Positions 1 to 5,412 of a stretch of 12,786 bases of DNA are shown piece after piece. The notes under the pieces were generated by a model. That model searched no databases. It worked only from the letters and a program-made list of their open reading frames with translations, and was not told the origin of the DNA. Origin of the DNA: Pseudomonadota bacterium (GTDB lineage: Bacteria > Pseudomonadota > Gammaproteobacteria > Acidiferrobacterales > Acidiferrobacteraceae); assembly GCA_021797365.1 (NCBI GenBank), contig JAJZZU010000042.1, positions 1 through 12,786 on the forward strand, given 5' to 3'. Position 1 is the stretch's first letter. The number at the start of each line of letters is the position of its first letter. The position numbers and the translations under genes are program-made.

Positions 1-918
1 ATGCCAGACGCCGCGCCCGATCAACGCCGCATTTGGCTCATCGTAGACGAGGCCCCGCGAGTGGGTAAGGTCCCCAGCATTACGGATGCCTTGGCCACCG
101 CCCGCTCCAAGGGTCTACGCGTCGTGCTCGGGATCCAAAGTCTTGCACAAGTCCGCGAGGCTTATACGCGCGACACGGCCACGACCTGGGCGGGGCAGAC
201 GGCAACAAAAATCATCTGTCAGACGACCTCCCCCGACGATCAGGAGTGGTGTGCAAAGCTCTTGGGAGATCGCGAAGTCGATCGTTTTCAGCACCAGGTC
301 TCGACCCAGACCGGCCGCGATGGCGGCCAGCACAATCAATCCTGGCAGCGCGTCCGCGAGCCCGTGTTGATGCCGGCCGCGTTTGGTCGGGATCTCCAGG
401 TGATCAAAGGCCGCGGCCCGCGCGCGCTTGTGATGGCAGGCGGCGAGGCCGCCATCCTCAATTGGCCGTTTCCTCACCTGCCAATCTATCGCCCGGATCG
501 CATCGAGGCGCGCTGGATTCAGCCGAACTACCAGCGCCCGGACTGGGGTAAGGCCCCACCCGACGTAGGGAAACCCTCTGCTCCTGTGGCAGCCGTGCCG
601 CACTCCAAGAAAAAGCCCGAGAAGGACCAGCAAGCGCCAGCCTTCGGCACGCCGATGAGGGATTCTGAAACGCCGCGTCCCTTGCCTCCCGTCACGCCCG
701 ACACGGATCTCGCCGCTCCCATACAAGATCTTGTGTTCGACCACCTGGCCCCCGGTTTGGGCCTGCTCGGCAAAATATTGGGCACGATCGAAGCGGTGGG
801 CAGCGGACCGCCAGCCCCGGCGCAGGTGGTTACGGCCCGCCCACCGGCGCCCGAAGCGGCAGGTGTCGACGATCTCGACGGCGCCCGGGAGGGGCAAGAC
901 GAGGAACGGGAGCCGTAG
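1..918 (+). CDS. Type IV secretion coupling protein (TraD/VirD4-like ATPase), C-terminal part
   Basis: This is the C-terminal 305 residues of a coupling protein, the hexameric inner-membrane ATPase that feeds DNA-relaxase complexes into a type IV secretion channel. The window shows the Walker B strand WLIVDEAPRVGK (residues 12-23), the segment DALATARSKGLRVVLGIQS (29-47, ending in the family's sensor-like Gln) and the rest of the RecA-like fold to about residue 170. From about 180 on there is a Pro/Ala-rich, low-complexity tail, probably variable and possibly substrate-binding. The frame is open to the first base and Walker A is absent. Coupling proteins are usually around 600 residues, so the gene surely begins outside the window and the ATG at base 1 is probably internal. 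A 7-bp hairpin lies between its stop and the next gene. Family assignment is firm; F-type versus P-type is not resolved. Confidence 0.85.
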   Translation: MPDAAPDQRRIWLIVDEAPRVGKVPSITDALATARSKGLRVVLGIQSLAQVREAYTRDTATTWAGQTATKIICQTTSPDDQEWCAKLLGDREVDRFQHQVSTQTGRDGGQHNQSWQRVREPVLMPAAFGRDLQVIKGRGPRALVMAGGEAAILNWPFPHLPIYRPDRIEARWIQPNYQRPDWGKAPPDVGKPSAPVAAVPHSKKKPEKDQQAPAFGTPMRDSETPRPLPPVTPDTDLAAPIQDLVFDHLAPGLGLLGKILGTIEAVGSGPPAPAQVVTARPPAPEAAGVDDLDGAREGQDEEREP

Positions 919-955
919 GGCGCGAGTCATTTCCGCGCGTGCTGCACACTGTAAC

Positions 956-974
956 GCCACCGGATTTCGGTGGC
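956..974 (+). other. Intergenic hairpin after the coupling-protein gene
   Basis: Seven-base-pair inverted repeat GCCACCG / CGGTGGC with a 5-nt GATTT loop, 37 nt after the coupling-protein stop and about 30 nt before the next start. No T-run follows, so it is not a classical terminator. It could be an mRNA-processing or stability hairpin, or a weak attenuator between the transfer gene and the small cassette. Confidence 0.4.
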
Positions 975-1003
975 CAAACGACTACCTGTACGGAGTAAAT
1001 CGC

Positions 1004-1216
1004 ATGACACACAATAATGAAAACAACGGGCTACTCACCGAGGAACAGGAGGCCTATTTTATCGAACTCGGTTGGTACAGCCGCGCACTGTTTGCTCAGG
1101 CCCTTGCCGCTTTCATACGCGGCGATGAGCCCGAGGGTCGGCGCCTTTCCCAGGAAGACCAGCGCCTGAAACGCGCGGCGGATGATGGCCAGGGTACGCG
1201 CCTGGGGGAGGAATAG
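1004..1216 (+). CDS. Small acidic protein of unknown function (70 aa)
   Basis: A 70-residue soluble protein with no family I recognise. The frame is open further upstream to 731, but that part overlaps the coupling-protein gene. The ATG at 1004 is preferred because GGAG at 992-995 lies 8 nt before it and the start clears the upstream stop. The sequence is mostly helical in look: an N-terminal acidic segment (LTEEQEAYFIELG, residues 11-23), a hydrophobic amphipathic stretch (RALFAQALAAFI, 27-38) and a charged C-terminus rich in Glu, Arg and Asp. There is no signal peptide and no cysteine pair. It is followed after only 3 nt by the next start, with a strong GGGGAGGA site lying inside its own last codons, so it belongs to one cassette with the membrane protein and the phospholipase-D protein. 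Its role is unknown; a small conjugation accessory protein is possible. Confidence 0.65.
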   Translation: MTHNNENNGLLTEEQEAYFIELGWYSRALFAQALAAFIRGDEPEGRRLSQEDQRLKRAADDGQGTRLGEE

Positions 1217-1219
1217 ACT

Positions 1220-1396
1220 ATGTTTTTTATTATTGCCTTTGTCGTTATCTGGATATTCTTTGGATTCGACCATGCTTTCGAGGCGGCGTTTGCCATGGGT
1301 CTTTTGGCGGTCATTATTGGCCTGGGGGCCGCGCCGGGGATCATTATAGACAAGACCATCAAGGATATTCAGAACAACCGGAAGAACCACTCATGA
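1220..1396 (+). CDS. Small membrane protein, two hydrophobic segments (58 aa)
   Basis: A 58-residue protein that begins MFFIIAFVVIWIFFGFDHAF and contains two likely membrane helices (residues 2-16 and about 22-43, the second Gly/Ala-rich and ending in GAAPGIII). A short charged tail, KTIKDIQNNRKNHS, probably faces the cytoplasm by the positive-inside rule. The start is set by a strong GGGGAGGA site at 1205-1212, 7 nt upstream. The gene starts 3 nt after the previous stop, and its own stop shares an ATGA with the phospholipase-D start, which is typical of translational coupling. I do not recognise the family. It could anchor or regulate the phospholipase-D protein, or be a minor secretion-channel accessory; that is inference from context only. 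Confidence 0.7.
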   Translation: MFFIIAFVVIWIFFGFDHAFEAAFAMGLLAVIIGLGAAPGIIIDKTIKDIQNNRKNHS

Positions 1397-2253
1397 CAAT
1401 ATTCATTGAACCCCAAGCCGGCACCGGGCCGGTCATCGCCTTTATCCAGCGGGCACGCGGCCCGCTTAATATCAACGCCTACCTGATGACGGATCGGCGC
1501 ATTATTCGGGCCATCACACAGGATGTGCGCCGCGGGATCCGCGTCCGCATCTTGATCGACCGACGCCCCTACGGCGGCCGGCCACGCGAGGAAATTAGGC
1601 GTCTTCGGGCCACCGGGGCGCAGGTGCATTATGCGCCGGCACGGTTCACTGGTCGCTACCGATTCGACCACGCCAAATATATGGTGAGCGGATCCTCTTT
1701 GGAGCTCGGCACCGCCAACCTCACGTGGTCGGCCTTCCACAAAAATCGCGAATACCTCGATATCGCCCGGCAATCCGCTATAGCCCACGCCCTGCACGCG
1801 GTCTTCACTGCGGACTGGCACAATCGCCCCGCCGGCAACGCCCCGCGCCATACTCTGGTTCTGTCGCCGGGCGCCACATCGGCGCTGGTGGCCGTCATCC
1901 GCCAACCCGGCGGCGTTTGTATCGAGTCCGAGGAGTTGGGGAAAGACCGAGCGATCCTAAATGCGCTGCGGGCCAAGGGTGCGCAAGCCCGGATTCTGTT
2001 ACCGGCCACGTTGAATCGATATGATCGGCACCTTGCCCAAGGGCTCACTATGGACGGCGTGCGCGTGCGGTATCTCGCCGCTCCTTATCTGCACGCCAAA
2101 TTGATTGCGGGCCCGACAGAAGCTTTCCTGGGATCCGAAAACTTCACCTGGACGAGCCTCAACCGTAACCGCGAGGTCGGCATCCTCCTGGGCAATCCCA
2201 CAGCGGCCCGTCTCGATCGTCAATGCCTGCGGGATTGGTCGGCGGCGCGGTGA
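1393..2253 (+). CDS. Phospholipase-D-fold (HKD) phosphodiesterase/nuclease-like protein
   Basis: A 286-residue, two-lobed protein of the phospholipase D superfamily, whose members cleave phosphodiester bonds in lipids or DNA. Both lobes show the motif core: DHAKYMVSG with GTANLTW and NRE (H93, K95, N109, E120) and LHAKLIAG with GSENFTW and NRE (H234, K236, N250, E261). The Asp normally six residues after the His-x-Lys pair is replaced by Gly in the first motif and Pro in the second. His and Lys, the nucleophile and phosphate-binding residues, are intact in both lobes. There is no signal peptide, so it probably acts in the cytoplasm, and a plasmid-type Nuc-like nuclease role is more likely than lipid chemistry. 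Its ATG overlaps the stop of the membrane-protein gene. A degraded relative of its 3' end lies near 4206-4300. Confidence 0.85.
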   Translation: MTIFIEPQAGTGPVIAFIQRARGPLNINAYLMTDRRIIRAITQDVRRGIRVRILIDRRPYGGRPREEIRRLRATGAQVHYAPARFTGRYRFDHAKYMVSGSSLELGTANLTWSAFHKNREYLDIARQSAIAHALHAVFTADWHNRPAGNAPRHTLVLSPGATSALVAVIRQPGGVCIESEELGKDRAILNALRAKGAQARILLPATLNRYDRHLAQGLTMDGVRVRYLAAPYLHAKLIAGPTEAFLGSENFTWTSLNRNREVGILLGNPTAARLDRQCLRDWSAAR

Positions 2254-2308
2254 CCTGCATAGTATAGTTCTCCATATCCTATGGAAAACCATACGGAACG
2301 GGGCAGTA

Positions 2309-2342
2309 GTACCATTTTTGGTAATATTACCAAAAATGGTAC
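2309..2342. repeat. Perfect 34-bp palindrome, candidate operator
   Basis: The 17-nt arm GTACCATTTTTGGTAAT is followed directly by its exact reverse complement, with no spacer or mismatch. Each arm is itself an imperfect dyad (ACCA-TTTT-TGGT), giving four ACCA/TGGT contacts. A further ATTACCAAA half-site follows at 2343-2351, 17 bp downstream of the same string inside the palindrome. No T-run follows, so it is not a terminator. A binding site for a dimeric or tetrameric regulator, or a cruciform-forming site, are the natural readings. Confidence 0.6.
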
Positions 2343-2415
2343 ATTACCAAACCCCTCGTTTAGATCCGGGGAAGACTAGTTACCAGACATCTGTGGCGAG
2401 CCTTCCGCCTCGATA

Positions 2416-2456
2416 CCCCCACAAGGCCATGCGGCCTGCAATGCAACGTGCGGGGG
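2416..2456 (+). other. GC-capped nested hairpin just before a terminator
   Basis: CCCCCAC at 2416-2422 can pair with GTGCGGGGG at 2448-2456 (one small bulge), enclosing an inner hairpin GGCC-ATGC-GGCC at 2425-2436. It lies 8 nt before the Rho-independent terminator at 2464. As RNA it could be the body of a small terminated transcript or a structured 3' UTR of the phospholipase-D cassette. Folding was judged by eye only. Confidence 0.35.
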
Positions 2457-2463
2457 CAATGAG

Positions 2464-2493
2464 GGCCGCCCGTTTTTAGGTGGCCATTTTTAT
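2464..2493 (+). terminator. Rho-independent terminator
   Basis: Stem GGCCGCC (2464-2470) pairs with GGTGGCC (2479-2485), six Watson-Crick pairs and one G-U. It has an 8-nt loop and is followed by ATTTTTAT on the plus strand. This would end transcription of the cassette that finishes at 2253, or of a short RNA made from the gap, and isolates the 2706 gene as its own unit. Confidence 0.6.
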
Positions 2494-2576
2494 AAATCTT
2501 CCATTCGACGGGATCGGGCTCTATTACACGAGTAATACAATCTTTCCGTTGAGTAGATGTTAACACCAACAATTCC

Positions 2577-2599
2577 GACGGCGGGCAACTGACGGCGGG
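2577..2599. repeat. Short direct repeat, 9 bp at 14-bp period
   Basis: GACGGCGGG occurs at 2577-2585 and again at 2591-2599, with CAACT between. Flanking AACAA and TTGTT form a weak inverted repeat around the pair. It lies about 105 bp upstream of the 2706 start. It may be a regulator site or chance; only two copies are seen. Confidence 0.3.
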
Positions 2600-2705
2600 A
2601 GTTTTGTTGTCTAATACCTTGCTGCAAAAGTAGCGCCGCGCTCAAATCTCGGTATCCTATACGAACTGGTGGCAATCTTGAGATGAGATAAAAAGGACGG
2701 CAGCA

Positions 2706-4184
2706 ATGAGTAACAACGAGGGGAAAACACAACCGCAGAGTTTCTTTTATCGCCTCCGTTCCATTGACGCCATTTTAGGCGAACGCAAGGAGCTGGAAAA
2801 CCAGGAAATCTATTTTTGTCCACCCGATCAATTGAACGATCCGATGGAGGGCTATAAAGACCTTTTTTGGTGGGGGGATGAAATTGTCTGGCGGAACCTT
2901 CTGAAGCACTATCTTGCGTGCTTGACGCAATCGCTCCTTACGGCGTTCATATTGCGTGAAGACTACGATCCTCATCTTGCGCGGAACTTCGTATTCACGA
3001 CGCCATCCACGCTGCCGACAGAACAACTCAAGGGACTTCATCGGCGTGTTTGTGATATTTTTTTTGGTCTGAACAGGCTTGCCCGCTTGCCCGCGATGCT
3101 TGCCGCCCGGACTAGTGCTTTGCGGCGTGAGGAAGTGGAGTTCTGTTTGCGTGCGGTTCATGGGGTCGCCCTCAAATGTGTCAAGACGATATTGTGCGAG
3201 GAAGGACGCTGGCCATCTGTAAACGAGACGTCGTCTGTGCCGCAGTTTACAGAAGAAGATATCCGCGTTCTCGAAAATCTATTCAAGGTCCTTGACGGCT
3301 TAAAGGAGCACCAAGTCGAATCCAAACCAGAACTTATGGGCGCACTGTTCGGCGCAAGCGCGCGTATCAACCGGCAAATGGATCTGATCCGATATTGTGG
3401 TTTCACAGACGACCTCTCAAGGGCCTGGCACCCGATTTTCTATTCCTTTCCTGAGCATTACGTGGATAGTCTCCGCGATCTCGTATACTTCAATTGGTAT
3501 GCTGCCTGCTTCGTCACCGACCCAACTCATGCCGCGATGTGGGGACATTATGGTGACGCGCATAAAGGTATCTGTCTCAAATTCCGCGCCGAGGAAAGGG
3601 AGGGACAGCCATCTGTGCTAAAATTACACGGCATTAAGGGTTGGCAGGGCTGTCCAAACGGTGGAGGGCCGGTTTACGGCGATATTCCGCTGTCATTCGA
3701 GCAGATAATTTACACGGACAAGCTGCCAGAAATCGATTTCTTCCGTTCTATTGGCCGCTTTCCGGTGCCCGTCTTGCAGTCGCAATGGTATACGGATGAG
3801 CAAGGCAACAGCAGCGCGTGTGCTGAGGATGTGTTCGAACACATGAGCGATTGGCACAAGCGTTACTGGGAGTCATTCAGGCAATTGGCCTTTACCAAAC
3901 TGCAGGACTGGCGATATGAGGGGGAATACCGCCTGACCCTGATGCCTTCGCTCGATTTCTTCAGCGAAGCCAAAGATCGCAAGCTGCGATACCGTTTTTC
4001 TGATCTTGAAGGAATCATCTTTGGTATCAGGACACCGCTTGCTAAGAAGGCCCGCATCATCGATATCGTGGCTGCTAAGTGTAAGGCTGAAGGAAGAAAA
4101 TCGTTTGCATTCAGTCAGGCGGTCTATAATGCCCATAATGGTAGGATTGAAGCCCATCCGCTCGATCTGATCCGGTTCGAGTAA
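2706..4184 (+). CDS. DUF2971-domain protein (492 aa)
   Basis: A soluble 492-residue protein with the landmarks of DUF2971: N-terminal YRLRS followed by EIYFCPPDQLNDPMEGY (residues 34-50), then MWGHYGDAHKGICLKF (278-293) and, near the C-terminus, FTKLQDWRYEGEYRL (396-410). Between the first two landmarks lies a helix-rich insert of about 200 residues, making this protein longer than the usual DUF2971 members of about 250-350 residues. The biochemical role of the family is not established; members are common in defence-rich and mobile regions. The start is supported by AAGGA at 2693-2697, 8 nt upstream. It stands alone, with a terminator upstream at 2464-2493 and a convergent gene downstream. 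Its more AT-rich composition and its position between an intact and a broken phospholipase-D gene point to insertion as a separate cargo gene. Confidence 0.75.
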   Translation: MSNNEGKTQPQSFFYRLRSIDAILGERKELENQEIYFCPPDQLNDPMEGYKDLFWWGDEIVWRNLLKHYLACLTQSLLTAFILREDYDPHLARNFVFTTPSTLPTEQLKGLHRRVCDIFFGLNRLARLPAMLAARTSALRREEVEFCLRAVHGVALKCVKTILCEEGRWPSVNETSSVPQFTEEDIRVLENLFKVLDGLKEHQVESKPELMGALFGASARINRQMDLIRYCGFTDDLSRAWHPIFYSFPEHYVDSLRDLVYFNWYAACFVTDPTHAAMWGHYGDAHKGICLKFRAEEREGQPSVLKLHGIKGWQGCPNGGGPVYGDIPLSFEQIIYTDKLPEIDFFRSIGRFPVPVLQSQWYTDEQGNSSACAEDVFEHMSDWHKRYWESFRQLAFTKLQDWRYEGEYRLTLMPSLDFFSEAKDRKLRYRFSDLEGIIFGIRTPLAKKARIIDIVAAKCKAEGRKSFAFSQAVYNAHNGRIEAHPLDLIRFE

Positions 4185-4205
4185 ACGAGGTTATTTCAGG
4201 GACTA

Positions 4206-4300
4206 CCCGCGGCAGAAGGATATTGGGTACTCCACATGCCCTGGACGAGCCTCAATCGCAATTGCGAGGTCGGGAATTGATTTGTCGGCGTTGCCGGTGG
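4206..4300 (+). pseudogene. Remnant of a second phospholipase-D gene (3' end)
   Basis: The core at 4240-4273 matches 2147-2180 of the intact phospholipase-D gene at 30 of 34 bases, counted by eye. In the same frame it reads WTSLNRNCEVG, against WTSLNRNREVG in the intact gene, then hits TGA at 4278. Of the four differences three are synonymous (AAC/AAT, CGT/CGC, AAC/AAT) and one changes Arg to Cys, so the copy diverged as a coding gene before it decayed. Weaker similarity extends left to about 4206 (CAGAAG...TGGG, matching 2116-2131) and resumes at 4281 (TTGTCGGCG against TGGTCGGCG near 2238) if about 50 bp were deleted. The outer limits are approximate. Confidence 0.6.
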
Positions 4301-4331
4301 GGCGACGAAGTGTTATCAGGTAACCGAAATA

Positions 4332-4925
4332 CTACCGAGATCCCCGATAAAAAGTGTTGGCCGGACTTCCCGGTGTCCAATTGAATTGGGTATGGTAAGG
4401 TGCACCGAACACGTCGGTATATTCAATGTATATCTTATAATCCTCAGGATTTGTGATGTAGTCAGCCCAGGAAGAATCCGAAAAACCTTCCAGCGGGGGG
4501 CCAAAAATGCGTGGCGTTTGGCAGGCAGTACCCGGGCGCAGATCATCGGCAAACGCGAATAATTGTGTGCCGGGAAATTGGGACAGACAAAGGATCACTT
4601 TTACATTAAGCGCTGGACCCATGCCAATGTTCTGTATCGTCACAGAGTTTTGTGCCTTATTGTTAGGTACCTGGATCTCAAAAAAAGATGGGGGATGCAA
4701 AGCAGGATCTTGCTTCCACTGTACTACGGGCCTTAGCATATTTAAAGGAACACACAATTCACAAACTGGCATTAAATTATCTCTGTGGTGAATGTCCGCT
4801 CGCTCAGCGAGATAGGCGGTCTTTTTCGCCATCCTGGACGTCGACCACGCCATAAACCCTGTAACTACTGCTAGAGCGAGTGTGCCAAGTGCGGTGGCTG
4901 CGTGTACCCAATTCGTAAGACTCAT
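4332..4925 (-). CDS. Membrane-anchored protein of unknown function (197 aa)
   Basis: The protein has a single N-terminal membrane segment (NWVHAATALGTLALAVVTGF, about residues 4-23) and then a basic, Arg/Lys-containing helix (STSRMAKKTAYLAERA). After that comes a soluble domain of about 150 residues rich in beta-prone stretches, including NSVTIQNIGMGPALNVKVIL. The frame extends upstream to 4982, but ATG at 4925 is preferred because GGGG lies 8 nt before it and the protein then begins directly with the helix. The 'IQNIGMGPALNV' type of segment is familiar from uncharacterised membrane-anchored proteins of bacteria, but I cannot name a family or function. It is convergent with the DUF2971 gene and divergent from the region leading to the PIN toxin. 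An imperfect 18-bp dyad lies 29 bp upstream of its start. Confidence 0.65.
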   Translation of the reverse strand: MSLTNWVHAATALGTLALAVVTGFMAWSTSRMAKKTAYLAERADIHHRDNLMPVCELCVPLNMLRPVVQWKQDPALHPPSFFEIQVPNNKAQNSVTIQNIGMGPALNVKVILCLSQFPGTQLFAFADDLRPGTACQTPRIFGPPLEGFSDSSWADYITNPEDYKIYIEYTDVFGAPYHTQFNWTPGSPANTFYRGSR

Positions 4926-4953
4926 GACAAAATCCCCGTGTGAATTTGCTGAA

Positions 4954-4971
4954 ACCGTAAACTTTAACGGT
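4954..4971. promoter_or_regulatory. Imperfect 18-bp dyad between divergent starts
   Basis: ACCGT and ACGGT flank an AT-rich centre (AAACTTTA), giving 7 of 9 paired positions. It lies in the 59-bp gap between the minus-strand start at 4925 and the possible plus-strand start at 4985, a natural place for an operator controlling both directions. No convincing -35/-10 pair could be assigned next to it. Confidence 0.35.
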
Positions 4972-4984
4972 AGGAGAAGCAAGG

Positions 4985-5140
4985 ATGGCAGGGCCAGATT
5001 GCAGCCATTGCAGCCTTTTGGCTCGGTTGGGGATCGTGACCGATCTCTCTAACCCTGAACACGATGGCGCCGTAACGATGGTCATGCAGCGGAAGGCAGG
5101 GCCAGTTTTTTGGATAGCGCAAATTGCATGGGCAACCTGA
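4985..5140 (+). CDS. Possible small protein with a CxxC pair (51 aa)
   Basis: A 51-codon frame starting MAGPDCSHCSLLARLGIV and ending WIAQIAWAT, preceded by an excellent ribosome binding site (AGGAG at 4972-4976, 8 nt spacing). It contains one CxxC pair (residues 6-9). An 11-bp direct repeat, GGCAGGGCCAG, lies in the same reading phase at 4987-4997 and 5095-5105 and encodes AGP twice. A 9-bp tandem repeat, ATTGCAGCC, sits at 4998-5015. No family is recognised. It ends 41 bp before the antitoxin-like gene and could be its leader or a third member of that unit. It may also be non-coding; the good start signal is the main support. Confidence 0.3.
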   Translation: MAGPDCSHCSLLARLGIVTDLSNPEHDGAVTMVMQRKAGPVFWIAQIAWAT

Positions 5141-5155
5141 ATATGTAAGGATAAT
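5124..5155 (+). promoter_or_regulatory. Weak candidate promoter for the toxin-antitoxin pair
   Basis: GATAAT at 5150-5155 resembles a -10 box. The only -35-like string upstream is TTGCAT at 5124-5129, with a 20-bp spacer, which is longer than ideal. If used, transcription would begin near 5162, about 20 nt before the antitoxin start. Confidence 0.25.
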
Positions 5156-5181
5156 ACGGGTAGCTCCTGCGAGGCCGTATC

Positions 5182-5403
5182 ATGAATATGTTTCCCATCA
5201 TGCCCGCGATTGAGGCCTGCATAAACGTCATGGATATAGGAAACGAATCCGAACGCGTGCAGGCGGGAGCCTGGAGACAGGAGAGGGACACGATTACGGA
5301 TGGCCGTGGCCCCATTGAGGACAGGAACAGGGCCCTCGTGGCACTCCTGAACAGGATCCAACCGATAGCGGATGGGGTTGAGCGGGCGCGGCGAGAGCGT
5401 TAG
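5182..5403 (+). CDS. Putative antitoxin partner of the PIN toxin (73 aa)
   Basis: A 73-residue protein beginning MNMFPIMPAIEACINVMDIG, with a highly charged, helical C-terminal half (SERVQAGAWRQERD, then PIEDRNRALVALLNRIQPIA, ending GVERARRER). GAGG at 5171-5174 lies 7 nt before the ATG. No ribbon-helix-helix, AbrB or Phd signature is obvious, so the antitoxin call rests on position. It lies directly upstream of a PIN-domain gene, on the same strand, with its stop codon fused to the toxin's ribosome binding site (TAGGAGG). The amphipathic C-terminal helix would suit wrapping around a PIN toxin. It could instead be an unrelated small protein. Confidence 0.5.
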   Translation: MNMFPIMPAIEACINVMDIGNESERVQAGAWRQERDTITDGRGPIEDRNRALVALLNRIQPIADGVERARRER

Positions 5404-5407
5404 GAGG
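5401..5407 (+). promoter_or_regulatory. Stop codon fused to ribosome binding site (TAGGAGG)
   Basis: The TAG stop of the 73-residue gene (5401-5403) overlaps a perfect AGGAGG (5402-5407) that sits 5 nt before the PIN-gene ATG at 5413. Ribosomes ending the first gene would unload directly on the second gene's binding site. Such coupling keeps antitoxin and toxin synthesis linked. Confidence 0.65.
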
Positions 5408-5412
5408 CGATA

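Larger units (their letters stand above)
2254..2705. other. Gene-free, structure-rich intergenic region (452 bp)
   Basis: I find no convincing gene here. It holds, in order: a short inverted repeat TCCATA-TCC-TATGGA (2271-2285), a perfect 34-bp palindrome (2309-2342) with an extra half-site just after it, a GC-capped hairpin (2416-2456), a Rho-independent terminator (2464-2493), an inverted repeat TATTAC-ACGA-GTAATA (2522-2537) and a 9-bp direct repeat with 14-bp period (2577-2599). Base composition is visibly more AT-rich than the flanking genes. The last 30 bp carry the ribosome binding site of the 2706 gene (AAGGA at 2693-2697). Confidence 0.7.

Noticed and set aside
115..960. Long minus-strand frame of 281 codons opposite the coupling-protein gene.
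   Set aside because: It is a shadow of a GC-rich gene; the product is Arg/Leu/Gly-rich with no family features, while the plus strand gives a clear coupling protein.
731..1003. Upstream extension of the 70-residue gene.
   Set aside because: The extension is Arg/Pro-rich, overlaps the coupling-protein gene in another frame and lacks a start signal; the ATG at 1004 has GGAG at good spacing.
2309..2342. The 34-bp palindrome as a terminator.
   Set aside because: It is AT-rich and is not followed by a T-run; the real terminator is at 2464-2493.
4987..5105. 11-bp direct repeats GGCAGGGCCAG as target-site duplications of a small inserted element.
   Set aside because: The 97 bp between them has no inverted ends, and the repeats lie in the same reading phase; a local duplication is more likely.
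4804..5361. Minus-strand frame of 185 codons across the antitoxin-like gene.
   Set aside because: No good start signal and no recognisable features; it runs opposite the coupled antitoxin/PIN genes and overlaps the start of the membrane-anchored gene.
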